Shown here: positions 52,030-61,014 of the stretch, piece by piece
Numbering within the stretch: position 1 is the stretch's first letter
Layout of the letters: each line of letters starts with the position of its first letter
Assembly: GCF_003797775.2 (NCBI RefSeq)
Contig: NZ_CP060725.1
Coordinates: 992,001 to 1,056,000, forward strand
From: Sphingopyxis sp. OPL5
Lineage (GTDB): Bacteria; Pseudomonadota; Alphaproteobacteria; Sphingomonadales; Sphingomonadaceae
DNA length: 64,000 bases
Direction: 5' to 3'
Made by a program: the position numbers and the translations under genes
The notes under the pieces: generated by a model
Told to the model about the DNA's origin: nothing
The model's input: the letters and a program-made list of their open reading frames with translations, nothing else
The model's database searches: none

Positions 52030-52107
52030 CGTCGCCCCCGCGTAGCCGGGGGCCGCGGGCGACCTAGCGCTACCCCGATAGCGGCCCCCGCCTTCGCGGG
52101 GGCGACG
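52030..52107. repeat. Dispersed inverted repeat after the aldehyde dehydrogenase gene
   Basis: Left half (52030-52056) starts CGTCGCCCCCGCG; right half (52081-52107) ends CGCGGGGGCGACG. The 27-bp halves are reverse complements except at two positions in the inner loop. Each half also folds alone (CCCCGC-CTTC-GCGGGG on the right). The layout repeats that of the GIY-YIG arms, but the 24-bp interior has no gene. Confidence 0.85.
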
Positions 52108-52247
52108 GAGCTTGTCACGACATGTCTTTCGGCACCGTCACACAACCGCCGCCAAACTTTCTCCGAACTGTCGCGGCTTCGATTCCCGCCGTGTAACAAA
52201 ACTCCTGTCTAGGCCGTGGACAGCTAAGGCTGCCCACGGAGCATGAC

Positions 52248-53129
52248 ATGGCATCGATTTCGACCCTGCCGATCCCCGCCCGTTTCCCCGACCCCTTCAC
52301 CACCGACCCGCATATTCCCGAACGGGTCATTGGCGAACGGCGGAGCTATCGCACCGTCTGGGTCAGCGACATCCACCTTGGCACCCGCGGCTGCAACGCC
52401 GCGATGCTCATCGATTTTTTCGACCATGTCGATTGCCAGACGCTCTATCTCGTCGGCGACATCATCGACGGCTGGCGACTGAAAAAGCGCCATTTCTGGC
52501 CGCCCGAGCACAATGACGTCGTCTGGCGCGTGCTCAAGCGCGCCAAGCGCGGCACCCGGGTCGTCTATGTCCCCGGCAATCACGACGAGATGATCAAGCC
52601 GTTCGACGGTTTCGATTTCGGCGGGGTCGAGATCCGCCGCGAGGCGATCCACGAAACCACCGACGGAAAGAGACTGCTCGTCGTCCACGGCGACGATTTC
52701 GACGCGGTGATGCTCGCGCACCGCTGGCTCGCCTTCGTCGGCGACGCCGCCTACACCGCGCTGATGAAGTGCAATGTGGTGGTGAACCGCATCCGCAGCA
52801 AACTTGGCCTGCCCTATTGGTCGCTGTCGATGGTCGCCAAGCACAAGGTCAAAAATGCCGTCCAGTTCATCGGGCGGTACGAGGAAGTCGTCGCGCATGC
52901 CGCGCGCTCGCGCGGGGTCGACGGGGTGGTATGCGGCCATATCCACAGCGCCGAGATGCGCGAGATCGAGGGCGTCGACTATTATAACGACGGTGACTGG
53001 GTCGAAGGCTGCACCGCGCTGGTCGAGCATCACGACGGCACGATGGAAATCCTGCACTGGGCCGAGGAGGTCGCGGCCCGCGCCGCGCCGACCCCGCTGG
53101 CGCTACCCGCCCCGGCACGGGCGGCCTGA
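52248..53129 (+). CDS. LpxH-like metallophosphoesterase
   Basis: 293 aa. Calcineurin-like phosphoesterase motifs in order: SDIHLG (Asp41, His43), LVGDIIDGW (Asp71), PGNHDE (Asn111, His112), LVVHGDDFD, and GHIHSAEMREIEGVDYYNDGDWVEG. The HDxD-type order and LVGDIIDGW resemble UDP-2,3-diacylglucosamine diphosphatase relatives in alphaproteobacteria (LpxI/LpxH-like, UDP-diacylglucosamine phosphohydrolase). It overlaps the glycosyltransferase gene by one base, suggesting a joint role in lipid or envelope glycan work. Confidence 0.87.
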   Translation: MASISTLPIPARFPDPFTTDPHIPERVIGERRSYRTVWVSDIHLGTRGCNAAMLIDFFDHVDCQTLYLVGDIIDGWRLKKRHFWPPEHNDVVWRVLKRAKRGTRVVYVPGNHDEMIKPFDGFDFGGVEIRREAIHETTDGKRLLVVHGDDFDAVMLAHRWLAFVGDAAYTALMKCNVVVNRIRSKLGLPYWSLSMVAKHKVKNAVQFIGRYEEVVAHAARSRGVDGVVCGHIHSAEMREIEGVDYYNDGDWVEGCTALVEHHDGTMEILHWAEEVAARAAPTPLALPAPARAA

Positions 53130-54184
53130 TGCGGATCCTGATCGTCAGCGACGCGTGGGAGCCGCAGGTCAACGGCGTCGTCCGCACCTTGCAGGCGACG
53201 ATCGGCGAATTGCGGCGCGCGGGGCACGAGGTCGGCATCGTTTCGCCCGACCTGTTTCGCTCGATCCCCTGCCCCTCTTATCCCGAAATCCGCCTTGCCT
53301 TCGCCGGCTGGCGCAAGGTCGGGCGGCATATCCGCGCCTTTGCCCCGCAGGCGATCCATATTTCGACCGAGGGCCCGCTCGGCATGGCGGCGCGGCGCTG
53401 GTGTATCCGCAACAAATTCCCCTTCACCACCGCCTATCACACGCGCTTTCCCGAATATGTCGCGGCGCGATTGCCGCTGTCGCCCGCCTTCGTGTGGCGC
53501 TTCATCCGCTGGTTCCACCGCCCGGCGCGCCACATCATGGTCGCGACGCGCAGCCTCGCCCGCGAACTCGCCGACCAGGGCCTGACCCAGACGATGCTGT
53601 GGGAACGCGGGGTCGACCATGACCTGTTCCGTCCCGACCGCGCCGCCCATTCCGCGCTCGCGGGACTGCCGCGCCCGATCCAGCTCTATGTCGGCCGCGT
53701 CGCGGTCGAAAAGAATATCGAGGCGTTCCTCGATACCACCCAGCCCGGCACCAAGGTGATCGTCGGCGACGGTCCGGCGCTCGCCGAACTCAAGGCGCGT
53801 TATCCGGGCGCCCTCTTCCTCGGCAAGCAAACCGGCGAGGCACTCGCTTCGATTTATTCCGGCGCCGACGTCTTCGTCTTTCCGAGTAGGACCGACACCT
53901 TCGGCCTCGTTATCATCGAGGCGTTGAGCGCGGGCACGCCGGTCGCCGCTTATCCCGTCCCCGGTCCGGGCGACATCGTGGCCGGCGGCGCGGGCGCTCT
54001 CGACGCGGATCTGGACGACGCGATCGCCGCGGCGCTGCAATGCGATCGTGGCGACGCGGCGGCGCTCGGCGCGCGTTACAACTGGCCCGCCTGCACCGCA
54101 CAGTTCGTCAAGGCCCTCACCTTCGTGCCCGCCGAAACGGCGTCCGAAGGCGCCGTGCTCGGCACGACGATCCTCTCCGCCTAA
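53129..54184 (+). CDS. GT4-family glycosyltransferase
   Basis: 351 aa. MRILIVSDAWEPQVNGVVRTLQATIGELRRAGHEV is the typical GT-B opening. The C-terminal nucleotide-sugar domain starts LYVGRVAVEKNIEAFL (about 190) and has VFVFPSRTDTFGLVIIEALSAGTPVAAYPVPGP, with the EX7E motif as E-x7-type TFGLVIIEALS. This closely matches bacterial GDP-mannose-dependent alpha-mannosyltransferase-like proteins (MgtA/PimC-like), suggesting a glycolipid product. It is translationally coupled to the phosphoesterase and overlaps the convergent receptor gene by 4 bp. Confidence 0.9.
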   Translation: MRILIVSDAWEPQVNGVVRTLQATIGELRRAGHEVGIVSPDLFRSIPCPSYPEIRLAFAGWRKVGRHIRAFAPQAIHISTEGPLGMAARRWCIRNKFPFTTAYHTRFPEYVAARLPLSPAFVWRFIRWFHRPARHIMVATRSLARELADQGLTQTMLWERGVDHDLFRPDRAAHSALAGLPRPIQLYVGRVAVEKNIEAFLDTTQPGTKVIVGDGPALAELKARYPGALFLGKQTGEALASIYSGADVFVFPSRTDTFGLVIIEALSAGTPVAAYPVPGPGDIVAGGAGALDADLDDAIAAALQCDRGDAAALGARYNWPACTAQFVKALTFVPAETASEGAVLGTTILSA

Positions 54185-56670
54185 AAGGTCTTGCGCCACT
54201 CCAGCTCGATATAACGGCCGAGCGGATCGATATAGCCCGGCTGGTAGTTGAGCGGCACGATGCCGTTGCCGTCGGTGATCTTGCGCTGCGCGTCGAAGAT
54301 ATTGTCGACCGCGAAGCGCAGGCGCGAACCCTTGAGGAATGGCATCTTCTCGATCAGCTTCGGCTTCTGGCCCAAATCCATGAAGACGCGCAGGTTGAAG
54401 GTCGCGAGGTCGCCGAAATCGAGGTCGCCCGCGGTGCCGCCGGTTACGGTGCTGCCGCTGTCGTACTTCGCGCTCAGCCGCACCCCGAGCCCCTTGTTGA
54501 ACACGCCGCCGTCGAGTTCGACGAGGTGTCGGTTGCTGCCGCCGCCGCTGCCCGTCGCCGAGCCGTCGAGCAGGTCGAGTTCGGGCACGCCCGGGCGGAT
54601 GAAGATCGTGTCGGTCAGTTTGACCGTGTGATAGAGCGAGACCTGCCAGCGCCCGCCCTGCGGGCCGCCGAGCATGCCGCCGGGGCCGCCAGGACCGCGA
54701 CCGCCGCCGCCAGCGCGCGGACCGCCGCCACCGGGGCCGCCCGGACCGCGCTGTGCGCCGGGTCCGCGTTCGCCGCCGGGCGGACGTCCGCCCGCGCCTT
54801 CTGGCCGCGCGCCGCCAGGGCCGCCGGCAGCGCCGGGTCCGCCCTGCTGTTGCTGGCCGAAACTCTTGCCGAAGTTGAAACCCCATCGAATCTGCGAATT
54901 TTCGGTGCGGTCGAAATTGACCGGCCGCTGGTCGAGCGCGATCAGCACGCCATCGGCATCACGCGTAACCCGGTCGGGGAAGGCCGCCTCGATCTCGGGG
55001 GTCAGCAGCGGGAAGCTGTTCGCGGTGTCATAGCTCTTGTTCTTGTTGTAATTGACCGAGAAGTTCAGCCCCTCGAGCATCGGCGGCGACCAGTTCAAGC
55101 CCAGCTTAAGGTCGCGGCGCTGCTCGGCGAGCAGGAAGGGGTTGCCGCCCGTGGTCGTCGTGATCTGAACCGTCTGGCCGGTCGAAAAATCATAATAGGT
55201 AACCCCCGGGGTCACCAGCGGCGCGGCGCCGAGTTGCTGGATGCCGGGCGCCGCCTCGTCATTGTTGAAGCTCGCGACGAGCGAAAGATTGTCGGTGATC
55301 CCCCAATTGAGGTTCGCGCCCCAACTCTTGAGCGCCGCGAAATCGCTCGGATCCTGATATTGCCCGCTGAGCGTGAGCGACACGCGGCCGATATTGCCCG
55401 CGCCATATTCGGGGTCGAGCAGCGGGATCGTCAGCGAGCCGAGGACGCCCGGCAGGTCGCGCGCGAGATCGGTCGTCGTGACCGCCAGCGCCGTTTGCGA
55501 CCGGCTGTCGAAGCGCAGTCCCGCATAATTCGCGGTCGCCGACAGACGGATCGGTCCGGCCCAGCCGTCGCCCAGCCCGCCCGAGATATTGGCGGTGCCG
55601 CCGAAACTTTGCTGGCTGCTGTCGAACCGGTCGCGCGCGCCGCTGACGCGATCGGTGAAGATCAGCGAATCGGCGTCGGCATAATTGGCCGCCGCCGACC
55701 AGCGCCAGTTGCCGAGCATGCCGTTGATGCTGGCGGTCGTCGACAGGTTGCGGCTGCGGCTGTTGCGCGTCAGCGGGTCGGTGACACCGCCGACGCCGGG
55801 GCCGATCAGCGACAGGCTGTCGGTCTGGTCGAAACGGACATTGAGCGAGGCGTCGGTCAGCTTGTTGAGGCTGCGCTGGACCGTACCGTCGATCTTGTAG
55901 GTGTCGCTCGCCCCGAGCAGGCTGCGCGCCGGCGCGCCGGCAGCCAATGCCTGGCCGTCCGCGTCTGAAGCATAGTCGAGGTTACGCTCGCTCTCGCGCA
56001 GCATCGTCTGATGCTCCCACCCGGTATTCAGGTTGAAGCGGCCATTCGCGCCGATCATCAAGAAGCTCGGTTCGATTTCGCTTTGGAAGCGTCCGCCCTG
56101 CGTCGGAATGCCGCCCTCGGCCTCGACCGCGACTTGCCGGAAATTGGGCTTGAGCACGAGGTTGACGACGCGTTCGTCGGCCGCATAGCCATATTGCAGC
56201 GCGACCTCTTCGGGGAACACTTCGACCTTGGCGATCGCTTCGGGGGGCAGGTTGCGCACTTCGCCAAAACCGCCGATGCGGCGCCCGTTGACGAGGATGA
56301 TCGGTCGCCCGCTGCCGCGCCCGCGGCCCGAACGCGTCTGGGGCGCGAGTGCGGTCAGCAGTTCCTCGACGTTCGACACGCCATAGCTGGCGATCGCCGC
56401 CTCATCGAGTTCGGCCTCGGCGGTAAAATCGGTGTCGAGCTGACCGACGAGCCGCGGCGCGGTGACGACGATTTCGTCCTCATAGCCATCGTCGTTGCTG
56501 TCCTGCGGATTGGCGGCGGCACCGTCGGCGGGCTGGTCGGCCGCGACGGTGGTCGTCACGGCGACCGCGATCGGACTGTCGACGGCTTCGGCCATCGCCG
56601 GGCAGGCGAACGAAGCCCCCGCCGCGAGCAGGGCGGCCTTGACCGACAGCGAGGAGGAGAATTTTGGCAT
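54181..56670 (-). CDS. TonB-dependent outer-membrane receptor
   Basis: 829 aa. Signal peptide (KAALLAAGASFACPAMAEA), then the plug domain (EDEIVVTAPR...VSNVEELLTALAPQTRSGRGRGSGRPIILVNGRRIGGFGEVRNLPPEAIAKVEVFPEEVALQYGYAADERVVNLVL, about 65-175) and the beta-barrel ending in the C-terminal Phe of EWRKTF. Oddity: a low-complexity insert at about 603-672 (QQQQGGPGAAGGPGG... with many GPGG and GGRGP units) interrupts the barrel, presumably in an extracellular or periplasmic loop. Substrate unknown; no siderophore or sugar genes nearby. Confidence 0.9.
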   Translation of the reverse strand: MPKFSSSLSVKAALLAAGASFACPAMAEAVDSPIAVAVTTTVAADQPADGAAANPQDSNDDGYEDEIVVTAPRLVGQLDTDFTAEAELDEAAIASYGVSNVEELLTALAPQTRSGRGRGSGRPIILVNGRRIGGFGEVRNLPPEAIAKVEVFPEEVALQYGYAADERVVNLVLKPNFRQVAVEAEGGIPTQGGRFQSEIEPSFLMIGANGRFNLNTGWEHQTMLRESERNLDYASDADGQALAAGAPARSLLGASDTYKIDGTVQRSLNKLTDASLNVRFDQTDSLSLIGPGVGGVTDPLTRNSRSRNLSTTASINGMLGNWRWSAAANYADADSLIFTDRVSGARDRFDSSQQSFGGTANISGGLGDGWAGPIRLSATANYAGLRFDSRSQTALAVTTTDLARDLPGVLGSLTIPLLDPEYGAGNIGRVSLTLSGQYQDPSDFAALKSWGANLNWGITDNLSLVASFNNDEAAPGIQQLGAAPLVTPGVTYYDFSTGQTVQITTTTGGNPFLLAEQRRDLKLGLNWSPPMLEGLNFSVNYNKNKSYDTANSFPLLTPEIEAAFPDRVTRDADGVLIALDQRPVNFDRTENSQIRWGFNFGKSFGQQQQGGPGAAGGPGGARPEGAGGRPPGGERGPGAQRGPGGPGGGGPRAGGGGRGPGGPGGMLGGPQGGRWQVSLYHTVKLTDTIFIRPGVPELDLLDGSATGSGGGSNRHLVELDGGVFNKGLGVRLSAKYDSGSTVTGGTAGDLDFGDLATFNLRVFMDLGQKPKLIEKMPFLKGSRLRFAVDNIFDAQRKITDGNGIVPLNYQPGYIDPLGRYIELEWRKTF

Positions 56671-56853
56671 GGGAGAGACGAGCCTTTTTCTTTTGCCTTT
56701 GTTTTCTTTAGCGAAGCAGGCTGAACCCGCCCTGACGTCCAGTTGCCCCGGCCGTTCAGCTAGGCGGCGTTTGTCGCAACAATATGGCAGTGCAACAAAA
56801 GTTCCACGAACGGCGGTTAGGCGCCGCCCGACAGCAGTCCCATGCTCGAACGG
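56671..56853. other. Upstream region of the receptor gene
   Basis: Part of the 359-bp gap to guaA. Two direct repeats GCAACAA at 56776-56782 and 56792-56798 are spaced 16 bp apart (on the minus strand TTGTTGC twice) and may be part of a receptor operator. No ORF or tRNA is supported. I looked for a tRNA because of a C-CGAAC-like string near 56846-56850, but no cloverleaf is formed. Confidence 0.4.
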
Positions 56854-56884
56854 AAAAGGGGCGCACCTTCGGGACGCCCCTTTT
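56854..56884. terminator. Hairpin with AAAA/TTTT stem, upstream of guaA
   Basis: AAAAGGGGCG (56854-56863) and CGCCCCTTTT (56875-56884) form a 10-bp stem around an 11-nt loop with TTCG-type centre. T-rich on one side, it could be an intrinsic terminator in the plus direction. What plus-strand transcript it would end is unclear: no gene lies just upstream, so an attenuating leader or small RNA is possible. Confidence 0.6.
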
Positions 56885-57029
56885 CTATCCCGATGCGCGG
56901 CGCCCGGTAGCTCAATTTGCCGCCTTCATCGACGGCTGCCAGCCCTATCGCGCGCCGGCCGAAGATCGGGAACCATGGTCGAGGCCTAGAAATACTGGAC
57001 AGCGCCGGGGTCCATCCTTAGGTGGCGCC

Positions 57030-58589
57030 ATGTCCATACAACCTCCCGAATCCATCCTGATCGTCGACTTCGGTAGCCAAGTGACCCAGCTCATCGCGCG
57101 CCGCGTGCGCGAGGCCGGGGTCTATAGCGAGATCGTCCCGTTCAACAGCGCCGCCGAGGCCTTCGCGCGGATGCAGCCCCGGGGCGTGATCCTGTCGGGC
57201 GGACCCGCGTCGGTCACCGACGAGGGCAGCCCGCGCGCGCCGCAGGCGATTCTCGACAGCGGCCTGCCGATCCTCGCGATCTGCTATGGTCAGCAGACGC
57301 TGTGCGTCCAGCTCGGCGGCACGGTCGAGGGCGGGCACGCCGCCGAATTCGGCCGCGCCGACGTCGAAATCCTGAAAGCCAGCCCGCTGTTCGACGGCTT
57401 CTGGGAGGTCGGCCAGAAATATCCGGTGTGGATGAGCCACGGCGACCGCGTCACCGAGGCGCCCGACGGGTTCGAAATCGTCGGCACCTCGCCCAACGCC
57501 CCCTTCGCAATCTGCGTCAACGAGGCGAAGCGCTATTACACGACGATGTTCCATCCCGAGGTGGTCCACACCCCCGATGGCGCGAAACTGCTGTCGAACT
57601 TCGTCCACAAGATCTGCGGCCTCGCCGGCGACTGGACGATGGCAGAGTTCCGCACCAACAAGATCGCCGACATCCGCGCCCAGGTCGGCGACCAGCGGGT
57701 ACTCTGCGGCCTGTCAGGCGGGGTCGACAGTGCGGTCGCCGCGGTGCTGCTCCACGAAGCGATCGGCGAACAGCTCACTTGCGTGTTCGTCGATCACGGC
57801 CTGCTGCGCCTCAACGAACGCGAGCAGGTCGAGCGGCTGTTCCGCGACCATTATAATATCCCGCTGGTCGTCGTCGACGCCGAGGAACGCTTCATGGCCG
57901 GGCTCGCCGGCATTTCCGACCCCGAGGCGAAGCGCAAGTTCATCGGCAAGACCTTCATCGACGTCTTCGACGAGGAAGCGCAAAAGCTGGGCGGCGCCGA
58001 TTTCCTCGCGCAGGGCACTTTGTACCCCGATGTCATCGAATCGGTGTCGTTCACCGGCGGGCCGAGCGTCACGATCAAGAGCCACCACAATGTCGGCGGT
58101 CTGCCCGAACGCATGAAGATGGCGCTGGTCGAACCCTTGCGCGAATTGTTCAAGGACGAAGTGCGCCTGCTCGGCAAGGAACTCGGGCTTCCCGACGTCT
58201 TCGTCGGCCGCCACCCCTTCCCCGGCCCCGGCCTCGCGATCCGCATCCCCGGCGAAGTCACCAAGCCGAGCTGCGACATTTTGCGCAAGGCCGACGCGAT
58301 CTATCTCGAAGAGATCCGAAACGCGGGTCTCTATGACGAGATCTGGCAGGCGTTCGCGGTGCTGCTCCCCGTCCGCACCGTCGGCGTGATGGGCGATTAC
58401 CGCACCTACGATCAGGTCTGCGCACTGCGTGCGGTGACCTCGACCGACGGCATGACCGCCGACATCTACCCGTTCGAAGCCGCCTTCCTGTCGCGCTGCG
58501 CGACGCGCATCATCAACGAGGTGCAGGGCATCAACCGCGTGGTGTATGATTATACGTCGAAGCCGCCGGGGACGATCGAGTGGGAGTGA
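57030..58589 (+). CDS. guaA: GMP synthase (glutamine-hydrolysing)
   Basis: 519 aa. Class I amidotransferase domain (about 1-200) with catalytic Cys85 in [10 protein letters not shown] and His/Glu of [11 protein letters not shown]. The PP-loop ATP pyrophosphatase LSGGVDSAV is near 229-237. The C-terminal dimerisation domain has [13 protein letters not shown] and ends KPPGTIEWE. It converts XMP to GMP. AGGTGG precedes the ATG. The last codons are the best-known integration target for guaA-type genomic islands. Confidence 0.97.
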   Translation: MSIQPPESILIVDFGSQVTQLIARRVREAGVYSEIVPFNSAAEAFARMQPRGVILSGGPASVTDEGSPRAPQAILDSGLPILAICYGQQTLCVQLGGTVEGGHAAEFGRADVEILKASPLFDGFWEVGQKYPVWMSHGDRVTEAPDGFEIVGTSPNAPFAICVNEAKRYYTTMFHPEVVHTPDGAKLLSNFVHKICGLAGDWTMAEFRTNKIADIRAQVGDQRVLCGLSGGVDSAVAAVLLHEAIGEQLTCVFVDHGLLRLNEREQVERLFRDHYNIPLVVVDAEERFMAGLAGISDPEAKRKFIGKTFIDVFDEEAQKLGGADFLAQGTLYPDVIESVSFTGGPSVTIKSHHNVGGLPERMKMALVEPLRELFKDEVRLLGKELGLPDVFVGRHPFPGPGLAIRIPGEVTKPSCDILRKADAIYLEEIRNAGLYDEIWQAFAVLLPVRTVGVMGDYRTYDQVCALRAVTSTDGMTADIYPFEAAFLSRCATRIINEVQGINRVVYDYTSKPPGTIEWE

Positions 58590-59181
58590 CGATAACAATC
58601 GATATCGATCGACTACAATCGGTACCAGCACTTCGATTGCTCATCTGAGTTACCCTGGCCCGATCTCAAATATGATCGGCGCCGACAAAACGAGCGGGAG
58701 CCAGCTTCGGGACTTTGAGTTACTTGTCGGTTTGACCGGCGAAGTTCTGCTTCGAGGGATTTTGGGTGCGGGCGCCACCTTCGCGCGACCTTCCAGGCTG
58801 CTTTGGCGACACGCTCCGATCCAGGTCATTCGACATTGAGCGGGTGCAGATCCGCTCCTGACAGACGCGGACGTCGAAGCGCCGCAATTCTGATCATGCG
58901 CTGTTATATGAATGTTCGGCCGACATCAGGCGACCGGGCGCTTCGCGGCAATGCCAATCGCATCCGGCTCCCCGATGATCGAACCTTCGCATGCGGCCCG
59001 GAGCCCGGCGCCTCCACCTCTGGTGACGGTCGCTAACGCGGGTTTGAGGCCTTGCGCAGAATGCTTTGAAGGTTTCCGTCCGACGCTATACGGGCACCGG
59101 ATGGGTTGCTTCCCTCGCCTCGCGCTCGGCTTCCGCGCCCGGCCGTTCGATGAAGGCAGATCGCCAGGATTTTGAATTACA
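58590..59181. other. Gene-free junction region after guaA
   Basis: About 590 bp with no supported gene. Just after the guaA stop the sequence becomes AT-richer and simpler (repeated ATCGAT in ACAATCGATATCGATCG at 58603-58619), unlike the surrounding DNA. Short frames at 58671-58839 and 58900-59170 have no recognisable domain. It may be the scar or edge of an integrated element at guaA. No integrase, tRNA or direct repeat can be shown from this window alone. Confidence 0.55.
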
Positions 59182-60012
59182 ATGAATTATCGCCATAGCT
59201 TCCATGCCGGCAACAGCGCCGATGTCGTAAAGCACAGCCTGCTGATCGCCCTCGTGCGGGCGTTGCAGCTCAAAGAGAGCGCGCTCACCCTGATCGACAC
59301 CCATGCCGGTTGCGGGCTGTACGACCTTGGCGGCGAGGAGGCGAGGCGCACCGGCGAGGCCACACAGGGCGTGCTGCGGGCCTTTGCCGACCCGAACCCC
59401 TTGCTGGACGACTACCGCGCCGCCGTTCAGGCCGTGAATGCCGGGGACGAGCTTCGCTTCTATCCCGGATCGCCGCGATTTCTGGCGCAGCTTCTGCGTC
59501 CGCAGGATTTTCTGATCCTGAACGAGAAACATCCCGACGACGCCTATGCCCTGCGCGGCGCGATGCGCGACACATCCGCCGCCGTGCACGAACGCGACGC
59601 CTATGAGCTTTGGCTGGCGATGCTGCCGCCCCGCACCGCGCGCGGCGTGGTGGTGGTCGACCCGCCCTACGAGCAGACCGATGAACGCGCACGTATCACC
59701 GCCACCCTCGCCGCGGCTAACCGCAAATGGGCGCATGGCGTGACGGTGGTCTGGTATCCGCTGAAAGACCGCGCCACGCATGTGCGTTGGAAGCAGCAGT
59801 TGCGCAACCTCGGCATCCCGAAATTTCTGGTGGTGGAGCATTGGTTGTACGATCGCGATCAGCCCGACATCTATAACGGCGCGGGCCTCTTTATCATCAA
59901 CCCGCCCTATGCCTTCACGCAGGCGCTGCCGCCTCTGCTGGAAGCCCTGCGCACCGCGCTGGCGCCGGAGGGGCATAGGGGCGAGATCACAACCGATTGG
60001 TTGGACGATTGA
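59182..60012 (+). CDS. rlmJ: 23S rRNA (adenine(2030)-N6)-methyltransferase
   Basis: 276 aa. The RlmJ signature MNYRHSFHAGNSADVVKHSLLI opens the protein; LIDTHAGCGLYDL is the SAM motif, and VVVDPPYEQTDE around residue 156-165 is the DPPY catalytic motif for N6-adenine. FIINPPYAF near 233 is also usual. Length is standard. RlmJ modifies A2030 of 23S rRNA before ribosome assembly. It is a solitary gene between guaA and the catabolic cluster. Confidence 0.94.
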   Translation: MNYRHSFHAGNSADVVKHSLLIALVRALQLKESALTLIDTHAGCGLYDLGGEEARRTGEATQGVLRAFADPNPLLDDYRAAVQAVNAGDELRFYPGSPRFLAQLLRPQDFLILNEKHPDDAYALRGAMRDTSAAVHERDAYELWLAMLPPRTARGVVVVDPPYEQTDERARITATLAAANRKWAHGVTVVWYPLKDRATHVRWKQQLRNLGIPKFLVVEHWLYDRDQPDIYNGAGLFIINPPYAFTQALPPLLEALRTALAPEGHRGEITTDWLDD

Positions 60013-60139
60013 AATAAACCCTCACCCTCCCCTTCTCCCAAAGGAGGGATTGCCGCGCTTCAACCTGTAAACAAATTTAGTCACGCTGAATTTGAAACAT
60101 AGTTTTCGTGCCGAATGCCAGTGCGCCAGACGATTGCGC

Positions 60140-60460
60140 TTAGTCGCCGTTGGCATCGACCATGAAGACCGTCGGCTTGCCGCGAGACGCCGGGTCCCAT
60201 CCTGCCGACAATGCCGCTCGCACCCCTCGCGAGGCTATCGCGTCGTTGATGTGCGACCGCCCTTTCGGCAGTCCTTTCAACAGGCGCCTTGGCGTCGGAA
60301 ATTCCAGCACGGCTTCGCGGGGCATATCTCTCTGGCGCAAGGCGACCATCATGCCCTTCCAGCCTTCGGAAGAGGACAGTTGGGGCTCGCTCAGGAGTTC
60401 CCAGTCATATTTGACACCATCGATTTGGACGGTGCCGCCGCGGCCGTGCATGTGAAGCAT
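60140..60460 (-). CDS. Uncharacterised small protein
   Basis: 106 aa. GTVQIDGVKYDWELLSEPQLSSSEGWKGMMVALRQRDMPREAVLEFPTPRRLLKGLPKGRSHINDAIASRGVRAALSAGWDP. The VKYDWEL...GWKGMMVALR...REAVLEFP pattern recurs, in my recollection, in small alphaproteobacterial proteins of unknown function. Codon use and composition fit a real gene. The minus strand is shared with the ferredoxin gene 230 bp upstream. Confidence 0.7.
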   Translation of the reverse strand: MLHMHGRGGTVQIDGVKYDWELLSEPQLSSSEGWKGMMVALRQRDMPREAVLEFPTPRRLLKGLPKGRSHINDAIASRGVRAALSAGWDPASRGKPTVFMVDANGD

Positions 60461-60563
60461 GGGATGCCCATAGCATGTTAAGCGCGGCGCTCCAGTCGGT
60501 TCACATCAGGGATCGGCTACCGGACCGTCTAGCGGCCAAGACAGCCGCTCCGCGGCGACGATT

Positions 60564-60594
60564 GGCATGATTGCAGACCGCCTGCAATCATGCC
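60564..60594. repeat. Perfect 13-bp hairpin after the ferredoxin gene
   Basis: GGCATGATTGCAG (60564-60576) and CTGCAATCATGCC (60582-60594) pair with no mismatch around a 5-nt loop (ACCGC). It lies about 100 bp past the minus-strand ferredoxin stop. It is AT-richer than the dispersed repeats and unlike any of them. Possible terminator for the oxygenase-ferredoxin transcript, though no T-tract follows. Confidence 0.7.
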
Positions 60595-60690
60595 GATTAC
60601 CCCGATTAGCGGACGCGCAGTGCACGCTGCGAGCTGAGATTTCGCGATTTCGACGCAAGTTTTATCACTATCCGAAGACCTGGGAGCACA

Positions 60691-61011
60691 TCATCGTTGC
60701 TCCTCTGAAAGCTTGACGGTTAGACCGTCCAATTCGGCAGAGACATCGATCTGGCAAGAGAGGCGGCTGTGTTCGTCTCGACCTTCGACGAATTCGAGCA
60801 TCAGATCTTCGGTCTCGCCCAGTGATGGCAGACGGTTACGCCATGGGGGGTCCACATGGACATGGCAGGTCGCACAGGAACAACCCCCGCCGCAATCAGC
60901 CCGGATCGCATCGATGCCATGCCGTAGCGCCGCTTCCATCAGTGAATGGCCGACCTCCGCCTCGATATTGCGCTCGGTTCCATCGGGCTCGACAAAAATG
61001 ACTCTCACCAT
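60691..61011 (-). CDS. [2Fe-2S] ferredoxin, putidaredoxin type
   Basis: 106 aa. Cluster ligands Cys40, Cys46, Cys49 and Cys86 (C-x5-C-x2-C...C) in RADCGGGCSCATCHVHV and SRLSCQID. That spacing is of the putidaredoxin/adrenodoxin group, not the Rieske ferredoxin type. It begins 3 bp after the oxygenase alpha-subunit stop, so it is almost certainly its electron donor. A ferredoxin reductase gene is not in the window. Confidence 0.93.
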   Translation of the reverse strand: MVRVIFVEPDGTERNIEAEVGHSLMEAALRHGIDAIRADCGGGCSCATCHVHVDPPWRNRLPSLGETEDLMLEFVEGRDEHSRLSCQIDVSAELDGLTVKLSEEQR

Positions 61012-61014
61012 GCC

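Noticed and set aside
56700..56853. Possible tRNA or 6S-like RNA before guaA
   Set aside because: No cloverleaf or conserved 6S structure could be drawn; only a terminator-like hairpin is supported.
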